Below are positions 9,705 through 19,261 of a DNA stretch of 64,000 nucleotides, in pieces. Both the position numbers and the translations under genes were made by a program. The stretch's first letter is position 1. Each line of letters opens with the position of its first letter. Source of the DNA: an uncultured Aquimarina sp. (lineage in GTDB: Bacteria; Bacteroidota; Bacteroidia; Flavobacteriales; Flavobacteriaceae); NCBI GenBank assembly GCA_947495425.1, contig CANLYR010000008.1, positions 62,001 through 126,000 on the forward strand. Direction: 5' to 3'. The notes under the pieces were generated by a model that worked only from the letters and a program-made list of their open reading frames with translations, did no database searches and had not been told where the DNA came from.

Positions 9705-10442
9705 ATGAAAAAGTATTCATACGTTGGTATATCATTCATTGTTCTGCTATTTGGAATCATTTTTATTCCCAGAATAGTAAATAGAGTAAAAAGCACTTCT
9801 ATTATAAAAAATGATAGAATGAGTGCTAATAACCCAATTGCAAATGAAAAGTTGTCGTACATAAAAATTAATGGTGAACCCAAAAAAGTACCTGATTTTG
9901 CTTTTTTTAATCAAGACAGCATATTAATCACGAATCATGATTATAAAGGGAAAGTATATATTGTTGATTTTTTCTTTACAAGTTGCCCTACCATTTGTCC
10001 TAAGATGAGTAAAAATTTGGTGCATTTACAAAACCAATTAAAAGAGTATCCAAACTTTGGGATTGCTTCTTTTACTATAAATCCTAAAATGGACACCCCT
10101 TCTAGACTTAAGAAATATGCTGAAAGATATAAAGTAACGGATCCAGATTGGCATTTTTTAACTGGTGATAGAGAAGATATTTATGAATTGGCTAACGCAG
10201 GATTTAATATCTATGCAGCAGAGAACGCAGATGTTCCTGGGGGATTTGAGCATAATGGTTATTTCGCACTTATTGATCAAGAAGGATATATAAGATCACG
10301 ATATGACGCATCGGGTAATCCCATAATTTACTATCGGGGTACAATCGCAGTAGATGAAAAAGTTGATGAAAATGGAGAAGAAGAACAAATTACAGTTTTA
10401 GAAGAAGATATTAAAAAACTATTAAAAAAAGATGAGTACTAA
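9705..10442 (+). CDS. SCO family (SCO1/SenC) protein
   Basis: VDFFFTSCPTICPKMSKNLVHLQ with CxxxC and a downstream His (FEHNGYFALIDQEG). Confidence 0.93.
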   Translation: MKKYSYVGISFIVLLFGIIFIPRIVNRVKSTSIIKNDRMSANNPIANEKLSYIKINGEPKKVPDFAFFNQDSILITNHDYKGKVYIVDFFFTSCPTICPKMSKNLVHLQNQLKEYPNFGIASFTINPKMDTPSRLKKYAERYKVTDPDWHFLTGDREDIYELANAGFNIYAAENADVPGGFEHNGYFALIDQEGYIRSRYDASGNPIIYYRGTIAVDEKVDENGEEEQITVLEEDIKKLLKKDEY

Positions 10443-10977
10443 TACCACTACTGTAGAGAAAAAATATAATAAATGGATTATTATTTTATCGATAGTTATC
10501 CCGCTAGCGGTAGCTGCACTATTTGGCGTCAATTTAAGAAAATTAGGTTTTGAAGTTGAACCTCTTACTTTTTTACCACCAATCTATGCCTCAATAAATG
10601 GTTTGACAGCGATTGTTCTACTAGCGGCATTATGGGCTATTAAAAATAAAAAAGTAAAATTGCATGAAGCACTAATGAAGATCGCAATTTTATGTTCAGT
10701 TTTATTTCTGATCATGTATATAGGGTATCACATGACTAGTGATTCCACCAAATTTGGAGGAGAAGGTGCTGTGCGCTATGTATATTACTTCATCCTCATT
10801 ACACATATTATTTTGTCTATTGTAGTTATACCTTTTGTATTAACTACTTATGTTCGTGCTTTGGCACAACGATTTGATAAACATCGTAAGATTGCAAGAT
10901 TTACATTTCCGATTTGGTTATATGTTGCTATCACTGGGGTAATCGTGTATCTAATGATTTCACCATATTATGTCTAA
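10432..10977 (+). CDS. DUF420 family membrane protein
   Basis: Multi-TM protein with conserved His residues (HEALMKIAI, GYHMTSDSTKFGG, HRKIARFTFPIWLYVAITGV) next to SCO. Confidence 0.85.
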   Translation: MSTNTTTVEKKYNKWIIILSIVIPLAVAALFGVNLRKLGFEVEPLTFLPPIYASINGLTAIVLLAALWAIKNKKVKLHEALMKIAILCSVLFLIMYIGYHMTSDSTKFGGEGAVRYVYYFILITHIILSIVVIPFVLTTYVRALAQRFDKHRKIARFTFPIWLYVAITGVIVYLMISPYYV

Positions 10978-11057
10978 TAAGTAAACACAAATAGTATATG
11001 CCTTACGATTAGTTTGAAATTCATAAATCAAAGGGTCATATATTAATTTTTTCTGAA

Positions 11058-11291
11058 ATGAAAATAAGAATATTCTATATATCAATTCTTCTTATATTGG
11101 TCTTTATTCCGGTTGAAGCTCAATGTGCGATGTGTAGGGCAGTTCTCGAAAGTGAAGAAGGTCAAAAAACCGCAAAAGGAATTAATAATGGAATCATCTA
11201 TTTGATGATTATTCCATATATCCTAATTGGAGTTGTAGGATATTTTATATATAGAAACAAGAAAAAATCAAATGACTCGACTAAACTTTAA
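11058..11291 (+). CDS. Small exported/membrane protein with CAMC motif
   Basis: Signal peptide, AQCAMCRAVLESEEG, then one TM and a basic tail. Confidence 0.7.
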   Translation: MKIRIFYISILLILVFIPVEAQCAMCRAVLESEEGQKTAKGINNGIIYLMIIPYILIGVVGYFIYRNKKKSNDSTKL

Positions 11292-11485
11292 CATTTTCAT
11301 AACAAATTGCAGTGTAACAAAAACGATTAATACTTAGTCTTATCTATCAAGACGACACTAGCCAAATAAAAAAATCTTCGTGGGGAAACTAGAGGATTAT
11401 TAACAAAGTATTTGCATACATCAGTTGGTGAGTTGTGATTTAATTAAGGCGCAATGTTGTGCCTTAACAATCTTAATCAAGTAGT

Positions 11486-12187
11486 ATGATTGAAATTAAA
11501 GACTTGCATAAATCATATCAAATGGGGAGCAATTCGCTCCATGTGCTCAAAGGAATAGATTTTAATGTAAAAGAAGGAGAACTAGTGGCTATTATGGGGT
11601 CATCGGGTTCTGGAAAGTCTACATTGCTCAATATTTTAGGAATGCTTGATGAAGCCGATAGTGGAAGCTATTTTTTGGATAATGTTCCCATTAAAGGTTT
11701 AAATGAGACCAAAGCAGCACAATACCGCAATAAATTCTTAGGTTTTGTTTTTCAGTCTTTTAATCTTATTAATTATAAAACTGCACTAGAGAATGTTGCG
11801 CTGCCACTATATTATCAACGTAAAAAACGAAAAGAAAGAATCGAAACTGCGATAAGTTATCTAGGTAAAGTGGGCTTGGCAGATTGGGCAACACATTTGC
11901 CGAGTGAACTTTCTGGAGGACAAAAACAGCGTGTTGCTATTGCCAGAGCATTAGCTGCAGATCCCAAAGTACTTTTGGCAGATGAACCAACAGGAGCACT
12001 GGATAGTACAACTTCTTATGAAGTTATGGACATCATTCAGAGTATAAATGATGAAGGAAAAACAATATTAGTCGTTACACACGAGCCCGATATTGCTGAT
12101 ATGTGTAAACGTATAGTGCATCTTAAAGATGGCGTAATTGTAGAAGATAAAAAAGTAGAACAAGTAAGAGCTTCTCAATATGTTTGA
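11486..12187 (+). CDS. ABC transporter ATP-binding protein (MacB/LolD type)
   Basis: Walker A GSSGSGKST, signature LSGGQKQRVAIARAL, Walker B VLLADEP. Confidence 0.95.
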   Translation: MIEIKDLHKSYQMGSNSLHVLKGIDFNVKEGELVAIMGSSGSGKSTLLNILGMLDEADSGSYFLDNVPIKGLNETKAAQYRNKFLGFVFQSFNLINYKTALENVALPLYYQRKKRKERIETAISYLGKVGLADWATHLPSELSGGQKQRVAIARALAADPKVLLADEPTGALDSTTSYEVMDIIQSINDEGKTILVVTHEPDIADMCKRIVHLKDGVIVEDKKVEQVRASQYV

Positions 12188-13409
12188 TAGAGATCGATGG
12201 CAAGAAATATTTGAAGCCATAGGAAAGAATAAGTTACGTACATTTCTTTCTGGGTTTACTGTAGCATTAGGGATTTTGATTTTCACTGTATTATTGGGAC
12301 TAGGTAATGGGCTGCTCAATAGTTTTTTAAACGGTTTTGTGGATGATGCTCAAAATGTAATTTTTATTAATTCGGGGAATACTTCTAAAGCATATAAGGG
12401 ATTTCAGGAGAATCGTAAAATTCAATTCAAAAATGAAGATTTTGACTTTGTAAAAGACAATTATAAAGGTAAAATAGAATTTGCAACACCAAGAGTATAC
12501 CGCGAAGGGCAAGCAAAGTATAAAAAAGAATCGGGGCTCTATAGTTTGCGAGGGGTGAATCAAGATCACCAATATCTCGAAAAAACAATTATGATGAAAG
12601 GCAGATATCTAAATGCAGTAGATATCGCAGAGCGCACCAAAAATATCGTAATCGGAAGATTGGTAGAGAAAGACCTGTTCAAGAACGAGAATGCTCTCGG
12701 AAAAATGTTAGATATGGATGGGATCGCGTATAAGATCGTAGGGGTCTTTCAGGATAGTGGAGGCGATAACGAAGAACGCATAATTTATATCCCATTCTCA
12801 ACAGTACAGCTTCTTTTTGGCAACAATGATCTTCTTGATCAGATCAATATAACCTACAATATGGCCATGAGTGCAGAGCAAGCGATTGCCTTTGCAGAAC
12901 AGATAGAAAAAGATCTTAAAGAAAAATTTAAAGTCGACCCGACGGATCAAAGTGCTATCCGAACAAGAAGTTTTGCCGAAGGGATCAAAGAAACTATGGT
13001 TATTCTGGGAGGGATTTATTTCATAATCTTTATCGTAGGGATAGGAACGCTTATTTCGGGAGTCATTGGGATTGGTAATATTATGACATTTAGTATCAAA
13101 GAAAGAACCAAAGAATTAGGAATTAGAAAAGCGTTAGGCGCATCTCCCAAATCAATAATAGCAATGGTACTTCAGGAGTCAATTTTGATTACTTCTGTAG
13201 CAGGATATGTAGGTTTGTTGCTAGGAATTTTTGTATTAAAACTAATCGGGAATAATCTGGAGAAGTTTTTTATTCTTAATCCAAAAGTAGATACAGGTGT
13301 GATTATGGTTGCTACAATCACCCTAATTTTAGCAGGGCTATTTGCAGGATATATACCAGCCAGAAGAGCTGCCAGAATAAAACCTATTATCGCATTAAGA
13401 GATGAATAA
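12180..13409 (+). CDS. ABC transporter permease (MacB/FtsX type)
   Basis: MacB periplasmic core plus FtsX C-terminus (KERTKELGIRKALGASPKSI...); overlaps the ATPase gene. Confidence 0.93.
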   Translation: MFDRDRWQEIFEAIGKNKLRTFLSGFTVALGILIFTVLLGLGNGLLNSFLNGFVDDAQNVIFINSGNTSKAYKGFQENRKIQFKNEDFDFVKDNYKGKIEFATPRVYREGQAKYKKESGLYSLRGVNQDHQYLEKTIMMKGRYLNAVDIAERTKNIVIGRLVEKDLFKNENALGKMLDMDGIAYKIVGVFQDSGGDNEERIIYIPFSTVQLLFGNNDLLDQINITYNMAMSAEQAIAFAEQIEKDLKEKFKVDPTDQSAIRTRSFAEGIKETMVILGGIYFIIFIVGIGTLISGVIGIGNIMTFSIKERTKELGIRKALGASPKSIIAMVLQESILITSVAGYVGLLLGIFVLKLIGNNLEKFFILNPKVDTGVIMVATITLILAGLFAGYIPARRAARIKPIIALRDE

Positions 13410-13425
13410 TTAAAATCAAGTTGAG

Positions 13426-14688
13426 ATGAAGTTTATATTTGAAAGAGATACTTGGCAAGAAATTTACGGAACAATTCGTAAGAATAAAATACGAACAGTG
13501 ATCACTGTTATAGGAGTGACTTGGGGCGTATTTTTATTTGTAATCCTATTAGGAATGGCCAAAGGTCTCGATAATAGCTTCAGGAGTCAGTTTAATGATT
13601 TTGCTACTAACACTATGTTTGTGTGGGGGCAGCAAACCAGTATCCCTCATGACGGTTTTAAACGAGGAAGAAGAATGCAGCTTACGCTGGATGATGTAGA
13701 TGCTCTAAAATCTCAGGTAGATGATATCGAATATATCACACCTCGCAACGTTACAGGGCAATGGGGAACACCTCCTGGTCAATTTGTAAGAGGTGCAAAA
13801 TCTGGCGCTTTCAAAGTATTTGGAGATTATCCGACTATAGATAAAGTTTCGAAGAAAAAGATTTTTGATGGAGGTCGATTTATTAATGAAGAAGATATCA
13901 AATATGAGCGCAAAGTCTGTGTGATAGGAGAGGATATCTATAAACAGTTTTATAATAAAGATGAAGAGGCTATCGGGGATTTTGTAAAAATAAACGGAAT
14001 CTACTTTAAAGTGATTGGAGTATATAAACCAACGCAGTCTGGATTTGAGGGTGATGATTCTATTTTTTTACCGTTTACAACATTTCAAACTATTTTTAAT
14101 CAAGGAAAAGATATATCCTGGATGGTGATCACCGCAAAAGAAAATAAAAACATAGTAAACACAGAGACTACCATAAAAACCATGCTCAAAAGAATGCATG
14201 ATGTGCACCCAGATGATACGCAGGCTTTTGGTAGTTTTAATCTGGGAGAAGAAGTAGCAAAAGTAAATGGATTTTTATCCGGGATGCGTTTAATAACTTA
14301 TATCGTTGGTATAGCCACATTAATTGCGGGTGTGATAGCCATAGGAAATGTGCTTTTAATTACAGTAAAAGAAAGAACCCGAGAGATTGGAGTTCGCAGA
14401 GCACTAGGGGCAACGCCAGCAGAGGTAAGAGGTCAGATCATGTTAGAATCTATTTTACTTACATTTGTAGCAGGTCTTATAGGGTTTGTTTTTGGTACTC
14501 TCGTTCTTTGGGGAATTAATAAAGCAATCGGTAATAACGACGACATTCCTATCCTAAATCCATCAGTAGATTTCTTTGCAGCAGTTGGCGCACTGTTGTC
14601 TATTGCACTATTAGGTACACTTATAGGTCTCATCCCTGCACAAAAAGCGGTTAGTATAAAGCCTATAGAAGCATTAAGAGAAGAATAA
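13426..14688 (+). CDS. ABC transporter permease (MacB/FtsX type), second copy
   Basis: KERTREIGVRRALGATPAEVRGQIMLESI; ends with the IPAQKAVSIKPIEALREE permease tail. Confidence 0.93.
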   Translation: MKFIFERDTWQEIYGTIRKNKIRTVITVIGVTWGVFLFVILLGMAKGLDNSFRSQFNDFATNTMFVWGQQTSIPHDGFKRGRRMQLTLDDVDALKSQVDDIEYITPRNVTGQWGTPPGQFVRGAKSGAFKVFGDYPTIDKVSKKKIFDGGRFINEEDIKYERKVCVIGEDIYKQFYNKDEEAIGDFVKINGIYFKVIGVYKPTQSGFEGDDSIFLPFTTFQTIFNQGKDISWMVITAKENKNIVNTETTIKTMLKRMHDVHPDDTQAFGSFNLGEEVAKVNGFLSGMRLITYIVGIATLIAGVIAIGNVLLITVKERTREIGVRRALGATPAEVRGQIMLESILLTFVAGLIGFVFGTLVLWGINKAIGNNDDIPILNPSVDFFAAVGALLSIALLGTLIGLIPAQKAVSIKPIEALREE

Positions 14689-14721
14689 TAATCAGAATAG
14701 AACAATCAATCAGAAACAAAA

Positions 14722-15843
14722 ATGAAAAAGTTTATTAAAATCCTATTAATAGTCGTATTTGTAGCTTTACTTGGTTTTTCAGGTAAATACTTAATAGATT
14801 CTAATAGTAAATCACCAATAGTATTCACTACCGAAAAGGCCTTTAAAACCTCTATAGAAGAAAAAACAGTAGCAACAGGTAAAGTAGTTCCAGAAGAAGA
14901 AATAGAAATCAAACCACAGGTTTCTGGGATTATAGAAAAAATTTATGTAGAAGAAGGTAAAGCGATTAAAACAGGAGAATTAATCGCAAAAGTGAAAGTA
15001 GTTCCAAATGAGCAATCGTTAAATGCTGCAAGGGGTCGTGTAAAAAATGCAGAAATAAGTCTTAAAAATGCAAAGCAGGATTATGATCGTAATAAAGCAC
15101 TTTTTGATAAGGGAGTTATAGCTACTCAGGATTTTCAGAACATACAACTTAGTTTTGATCAGGCAAAACAAGAAGTTATTAATGCAAAAAATGATCTTCA
15201 GATTATTCGTCAGGGATCAACAGGTGGAGCACAAGCCATAACCAATATTAGAGCTTCTGTAGCAGGAACTATTTTAGAAATTCCAGTAGAAGAAGGGGAT
15301 CAGGTGATCCAAAGTAATAACTTTAACGACGGAACAACAGTTGCTACTATCGCTGATCTGGGGAAAATGATTTTTGAAGGGAAAGTAGATGAAGCTGAAG
15401 TTAATAAGCTGAAAATTGATATGCCTCTAAAAGTAAGTCTGGGTGCTATAAGAGACAAAGAGTTTGAAGCCAAATTAAAATTTATAGCACCAAAGGGAAC
15501 TGAAGAACAAGGTGCTGTACAGTTTAAAATTGAAGGAGAAGTGTTCTTGGATGAATCTCATTTTATAAGAGCGGGATATAGTGCCAATGCCTCTATAGTC
15601 TTAGACACCAAAGAAGATGTTTTGGCAATCAGAGAAGCCTTATTACAATTTGATACTGAAACAGAACAGCCATATGTTGAAATTAAAGTGGGGGATCAAG
15701 AATTTGAGCGTAAAGATATCGAAATAGGGCTTTCAGACGGGATAAATGTCGAAATAGTATCTGGAGTCACCCAAGAAGATGATATTAAGGTTTGGAGTAA
15801 AACAGAACCGATTAAAAAAGAAGGTGAAGAGAATCAGGATTAA
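14722..15843 (+). CDS. Efflux periplasmic adaptor subunit (HlyD/MacA type)
   Basis: VATGKVVPEEEIEIKPQVSGIIEKIYVEEGKAIKTGELIAKV plus a coiled-coil hairpin region. Confidence 0.93.
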   Translation: MKKFIKILLIVVFVALLGFSGKYLIDSNSKSPIVFTTEKAFKTSIEEKTVATGKVVPEEEIEIKPQVSGIIEKIYVEEGKAIKTGELIAKVKVVPNEQSLNAARGRVKNAEISLKNAKQDYDRNKALFDKGVIATQDFQNIQLSFDQAKQEVINAKNDLQIIRQGSTGGAQAITNIRASVAGTILEIPVEEGDQVIQSNNFNDGTTVATIADLGKMIFEGKVDEAEVNKLKIDMPLKVSLGAIRDKEFEAKLKFIAPKGTEEQGAVQFKIEGEVFLDESHFIRAGYSANASIVLDTKEDVLAIREALLQFDTETEQPYVEIKVGDQEFERKDIEIGLSDGINVEIVSGVTQEDDIKVWSKTEPIKKEGEENQD

Positions 15844-15910
15844 GAAGAAGACACATATCTTCATAATAAAAAATACAGAGGGAATATTACAACAATACAG
15901 TTTACATACT

Positions 15911-17365
15911 ATGAAAATTAAGATTTTAACGCTATTTATCATTTGTTCTTGCACTTTTATCACACAGGCGCAAGACGATGACAAGAAATGGACACTGCGC
16001 GAATGCGTTGAGTATGCACTAGAAAATAATATTACAATAAAACAGTCTGAGCTTGATTATGAGGCTTCAAAAATTGATAAGAGTGATGCTGTTGGTAATT
16101 TTTTACCTACGTTAAATTTATCAGCAGGGAACACTTGGAGTTCTGGTTTGAGTCCCGATCCTATAACCGGTACAAATAGAACACAAACATTTAGAAGTTC
16201 TAATTATGGAGCCGGAGTTGGAATATCAATTTTTACGGGGCTTAGAAATTTGAGACGATTTCAAAGAGCAAAGCTCAACAGACTTTTAAACCAATATAAC
16301 CTTGGGAAATCCAAGGATGATATTGCCTTATTTATTGCCAATGGTTATTTGCAAGTACTGTTAAATAGGGAGTCCCTAAAAGTGATAGAAAAACAACATG
16401 AGATTACATTAGAACAATTACAGAGGACCAAAGATCTCGTAGATGCAGGGGTTTTGCCTCAAGGTGATCTTCTTGAGATTCAGGCTACCTCTGCAGACGA
16501 ATTAACGCGTATCGTGCAAGCACAGAATGCCGTACAAATTTCTTTAATTGCTTTAGCGCAGGCGCTATTAATAAAAGACTATGAGCGTTTTGATATTGCA
16601 GAGCAGGAGTATTTAGTGCCCGTTGCCGAAATTTTAGAAAAACCTATAGATCAAATAATAGCTAAGGCTCGAGAATCTAGATACGAAGTGCAAATCGCAG
16701 AACAAAATAAAAGCATAGCAGAAAAAGACCTTCAGATTGCGAGAGGTGCATACTATCCATCACTTAATGGATCTTTCGGCTATAATACCGCAGAAACAAA
16801 TGCAGCATCTTTTGAGCAGGTTATTGATCCAGATAACCCGATTGTCACAAGCAGTATAGGTAGAGTAGAAGGTACGGGTCAAAATGTAATAGGCGAATTT
16901 CCTAATAGCACATTAGTAGAACGAGGTGCTGATCCCTTCATCAATCAATTATATCGAAATGATGGTATTAGTTATGGATTGTCTCTTTCTGTTCCTGTTT
17001 TTAATGGTTTTTCTGTTAGAAATTCAGTGAAAAGAAGTAAAGTAAATGTAAAGAGAACTGAATTTCAGCTAGAGCAAGCACAATTAGATTTAGATAGTAA
17101 TGTATATCAGGCGTATCTTGATGCCAAAGGTTCGGCAGAAGCCTATGAAGCCTCGCTGGTATCGGTTAAAGCTCAAGAAAGAGCCTATGAATATGCAAAA
17201 AACAGATATGATGTGGGATTAACCAATGCTTTTGATTTTAGTCAATCAAAATTTAGATTAGAAAATGCCCAAAGTCAAGAAGTACAAAATAAATTTGATT
17301 ATATTTTTAAACTTAAAGTACTCGAACTTTTTTTCGGAATAAAGATTGCCGAAATAAAATTGTAA
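15911..17365 (+). CDS. TolC family outer membrane protein
   Basis: Signal peptide MKIKILTLFIICSCTFITQAQ, then WTLRECVEYALENNITIKQSELD... and two outer-membrane efflux repeats. ATG 15911 preferred over 15779. Confidence 0.93.
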   Translation: MKIKILTLFIICSCTFITQAQDDDKKWTLRECVEYALENNITIKQSELDYEASKIDKSDAVGNFLPTLNLSAGNTWSSGLSPDPITGTNRTQTFRSSNYGAGVGISIFTGLRNLRRFQRAKLNRLLNQYNLGKSKDDIALFIANGYLQVLLNRESLKVIEKQHEITLEQLQRTKDLVDAGVLPQGDLLEIQATSADELTRIVQAQNAVQISLIALAQALLIKDYERFDIAEQEYLVPVAEILEKPIDQIIAKARESRYEVQIAEQNKSIAEKDLQIARGAYYPSLNGSFGYNTAETNAASFEQVIDPDNPIVTSSIGRVEGTGQNVIGEFPNSTLVERGADPFINQLYRNDGISYGLSLSVPVFNGFSVRNSVKRSKVNVKRTEFQLEQAQLDLDSNVYQAYLDAKGSAEAYEASLVSVKAQERAYEYAKNRYDVGLTNAFDFSQSKFRLENAQSQEVQNKFDYIFKLKVLELFFGIKIAEIKL

Positions 17366-17421
17366 TACCATGGCTAACCATGGTCTAAATAAGGCGAGAA
17401 CGATAGTTTAGGTATTTAAGT

Positions 17422-17429
17422 TATCTTTG
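17422..17429 (+). promoter_or_regulatory. -7 element TATCTTTG upstream of tsaB
   Basis: TAnnTTTG match 16 bp before the ATG. Confidence 0.5.
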
Positions 17430-17444
17430 CTCAAATTTTTTAAA

Positions 17445-18107
17445 ATGACCTATATTCTTTGTATAGAAACTTCAACAACCAATTGTTCTGTATCGTTGTC
17501 TAAAGATGGTGAATTACTGTTGTTAGAAGAAGATTATGATACAACGTATTCTCATGCAGAGCGATTACATAATTTTATAGATAAAATTGTAAAAAATGCA
17601 GGCTTGTCTTTTGATATGTTATCTGCGGTTTCTATAAGTAAAGGTCCTGGTTCATATACAGGATTAAGGATCGGTGTCTCTGCAGCTAAAGGTCTGTGTT
17701 TTGCCCTTGATATCCCACTAATATCGGTGCCAACCTTAGATTCATTGGCGATGCAGGTAAACAAAGAAGCAGAGGTTTGCATTGTTCCGATGATTGATGC
17801 AAGAAGAATGGAAGTGTATTCTGCTATTTTTTCAGGAGAATATTACCAGATAAGAGAGACTAAAGCAGAGATTTTAACAGAAACCTCTTATGCTGACTAT
17901 TTACAGAAAGGCAAAGTATATTTTATTGGTAATGGTGTAGAAAAATTTTCGATGCTCTGCAATCACGATAATGCAGTTTTTATTCAAAATAAGTTACCAT
18001 CTGCAAAGGAGATGGTAACTTATAGTTATCATAAATTTTTGAAAAAAGACACTGAAGATGTTAGTTATTTTGATCCCTATTATTTAAAAGATTTTGTAAC
18101 AGGATAA
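17445..18107 (+). CDS. tsaB: tRNA threonylcarbamoyladenosine biosynthesis protein TsaB
   Basis: ILCIETSTTNCSVSL...ISKGPGSYTGLRIGVSAAKGLCFALDIPLISVPTLDSLA. Confidence 0.95.
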   Translation: MTYILCIETSTTNCSVSLSKDGELLLLEEDYDTTYSHAERLHNFIDKIVKNAGLSFDMLSAVSISKGPGSYTGLRIGVSAAKGLCFALDIPLISVPTLDSLAMQVNKEAEVCIVPMIDARRMEVYSAIFSGEYYQIRETKAEILTETSYADYLQKGKVYFIGNGVEKFSMLCNHDNAVFIQNKLPSAKEMVTYSYHKFLKKDTEDVSYFDPYYLKDFVTG

Positions 18108-18182
18108 TAGTAATCACATCGTATTGGCATGGCAATATCTTAATTCTATTTTTTAATAAATAAAGGGTTTTATTAAGAAAGA

Positions 18183-18881
18183 TCAATTTCTACTCGAATT
18201 ACTCAATAAGCTTTGTGTAGGACTAGCATCCGAACTTTTTAAAGCATTATATCGAGATACTAATCGAATCAAATCCTCTTCTTTTTTCAAGCGAATCTTT
18301 TCTTTTTTCAAATATTCTCGTAGCTCAGTTTCTTTATCACTAAATGTTGCTAGCATATCTTTCTTGTTCATAGGCAATTCCATTATCATCCCTGCTTCCT
18401 CTATGTAGTATGTTGTAACCATTTTGAGCTCTCCTGGCTCAGAGACTTGTGTTAATGTACTTGGTGGAGGATCCTTTATATCTAGAGTAAATCTTTTGTA
18501 GATTCTATATCTATCATTTAGTTCTACCAAAACATAGTATCCCTCTCTTTTGCGCCCTCTTTGATTTTTAAAATCACAGAAGTAAAAATAATCACCATCA
18601 ATTCTTGCATGAATAGTCGCACTCTTGATTACTTCAAATAGTTTTGATCCCTGATTATACTCCAAGGCATCAGTAAATATGTTATATTTTAATTTTGCAT
18701 CAAAAGTTCCTGCCTTTTCATCAATTACACTTGATTCTTTGTATCTTGATTTTGCATATACAGAACCATTGTATTCGTCATAAGTTGAAACTCTTTCTGT
18801 AGATCTCAATAAACTCTTTGGTAATTGTGCCCATAATGTAGGTGTTATTATCAGCAATAATAGAAGTAGTATTTTTTTCAT
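18183..18881 (-). CDS. Secreted hypothetical protein
   Basis: Signal peptide MKKILLLLLLIITPTLWAQ; no family recognised. Confidence 0.75.
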   Translation of the reverse strand: MKKILLLLLLIITPTLWAQLPKSLLRSTERVSTYDEYNGSVYAKSRYKESSVIDEKAGTFDAKLKYNIFTDALEYNQGSKLFEVIKSATIHARIDGDYFYFCDFKNQRGRKREGYYVLVELNDRYRIYKRFTLDIKDPPPSTLTQVSEPGELKMVTTYYIEEAGMIMELPMNKKDMLATFSDKETELREYLKKEKIRLKKEEDLIRLVSRYNALKSSDASPTQSLLSNSSRN

Positions 18882-19045
18882 AATTTATAGGTTTTGGGTG
18901 TTATAAATTTAAAAAAAAACACCCACTATAATATAATATTTAGATTTTTTAATATTTTTTTTACGAATAATTTAATAGTATTCTAGAATGCGTTAAATTA
19001 TTCTGAAGAAAAACAGCTTTTTTTAATCAAATTCACATAAATTTT

Positions 19046-19062
19046 TTATGGTTTAACCGTAA
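19046..19062. promoter_or_regulatory. 17-bp palindromic candidate operator TTATGGTTTAACCGTAA
   Basis: 16/17 identical to the dyad at 49883-49899; about 165 bp upstream of the 18881 start. Confidence 0.5.
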
Positions 19063-19261
19063 ATTATGTAAGATTTAGATTACTAAAGACTTGTAATTTG
19101 ATGTTTTTTGAAGTTATTTAAGTTGTTCATCATGTATTTTTTGCATTACATTTTTTAACTTAGGTATTTGAATTTCGGATTTAAAATGGTTGTAATTTTA
19201 TTTATGGAAAACATAATCATGCACATAAAAACAAGTACATGGTTTTAAAGCAGCAGAACTA

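Noticed and set aside
12180-14688. Two adjacent permeases as a recent tandem duplication or split gene
   Set aside because: Both are full length and clearly diverged; paired MacB-like permeases are common in Bacteroidota efflux operons.
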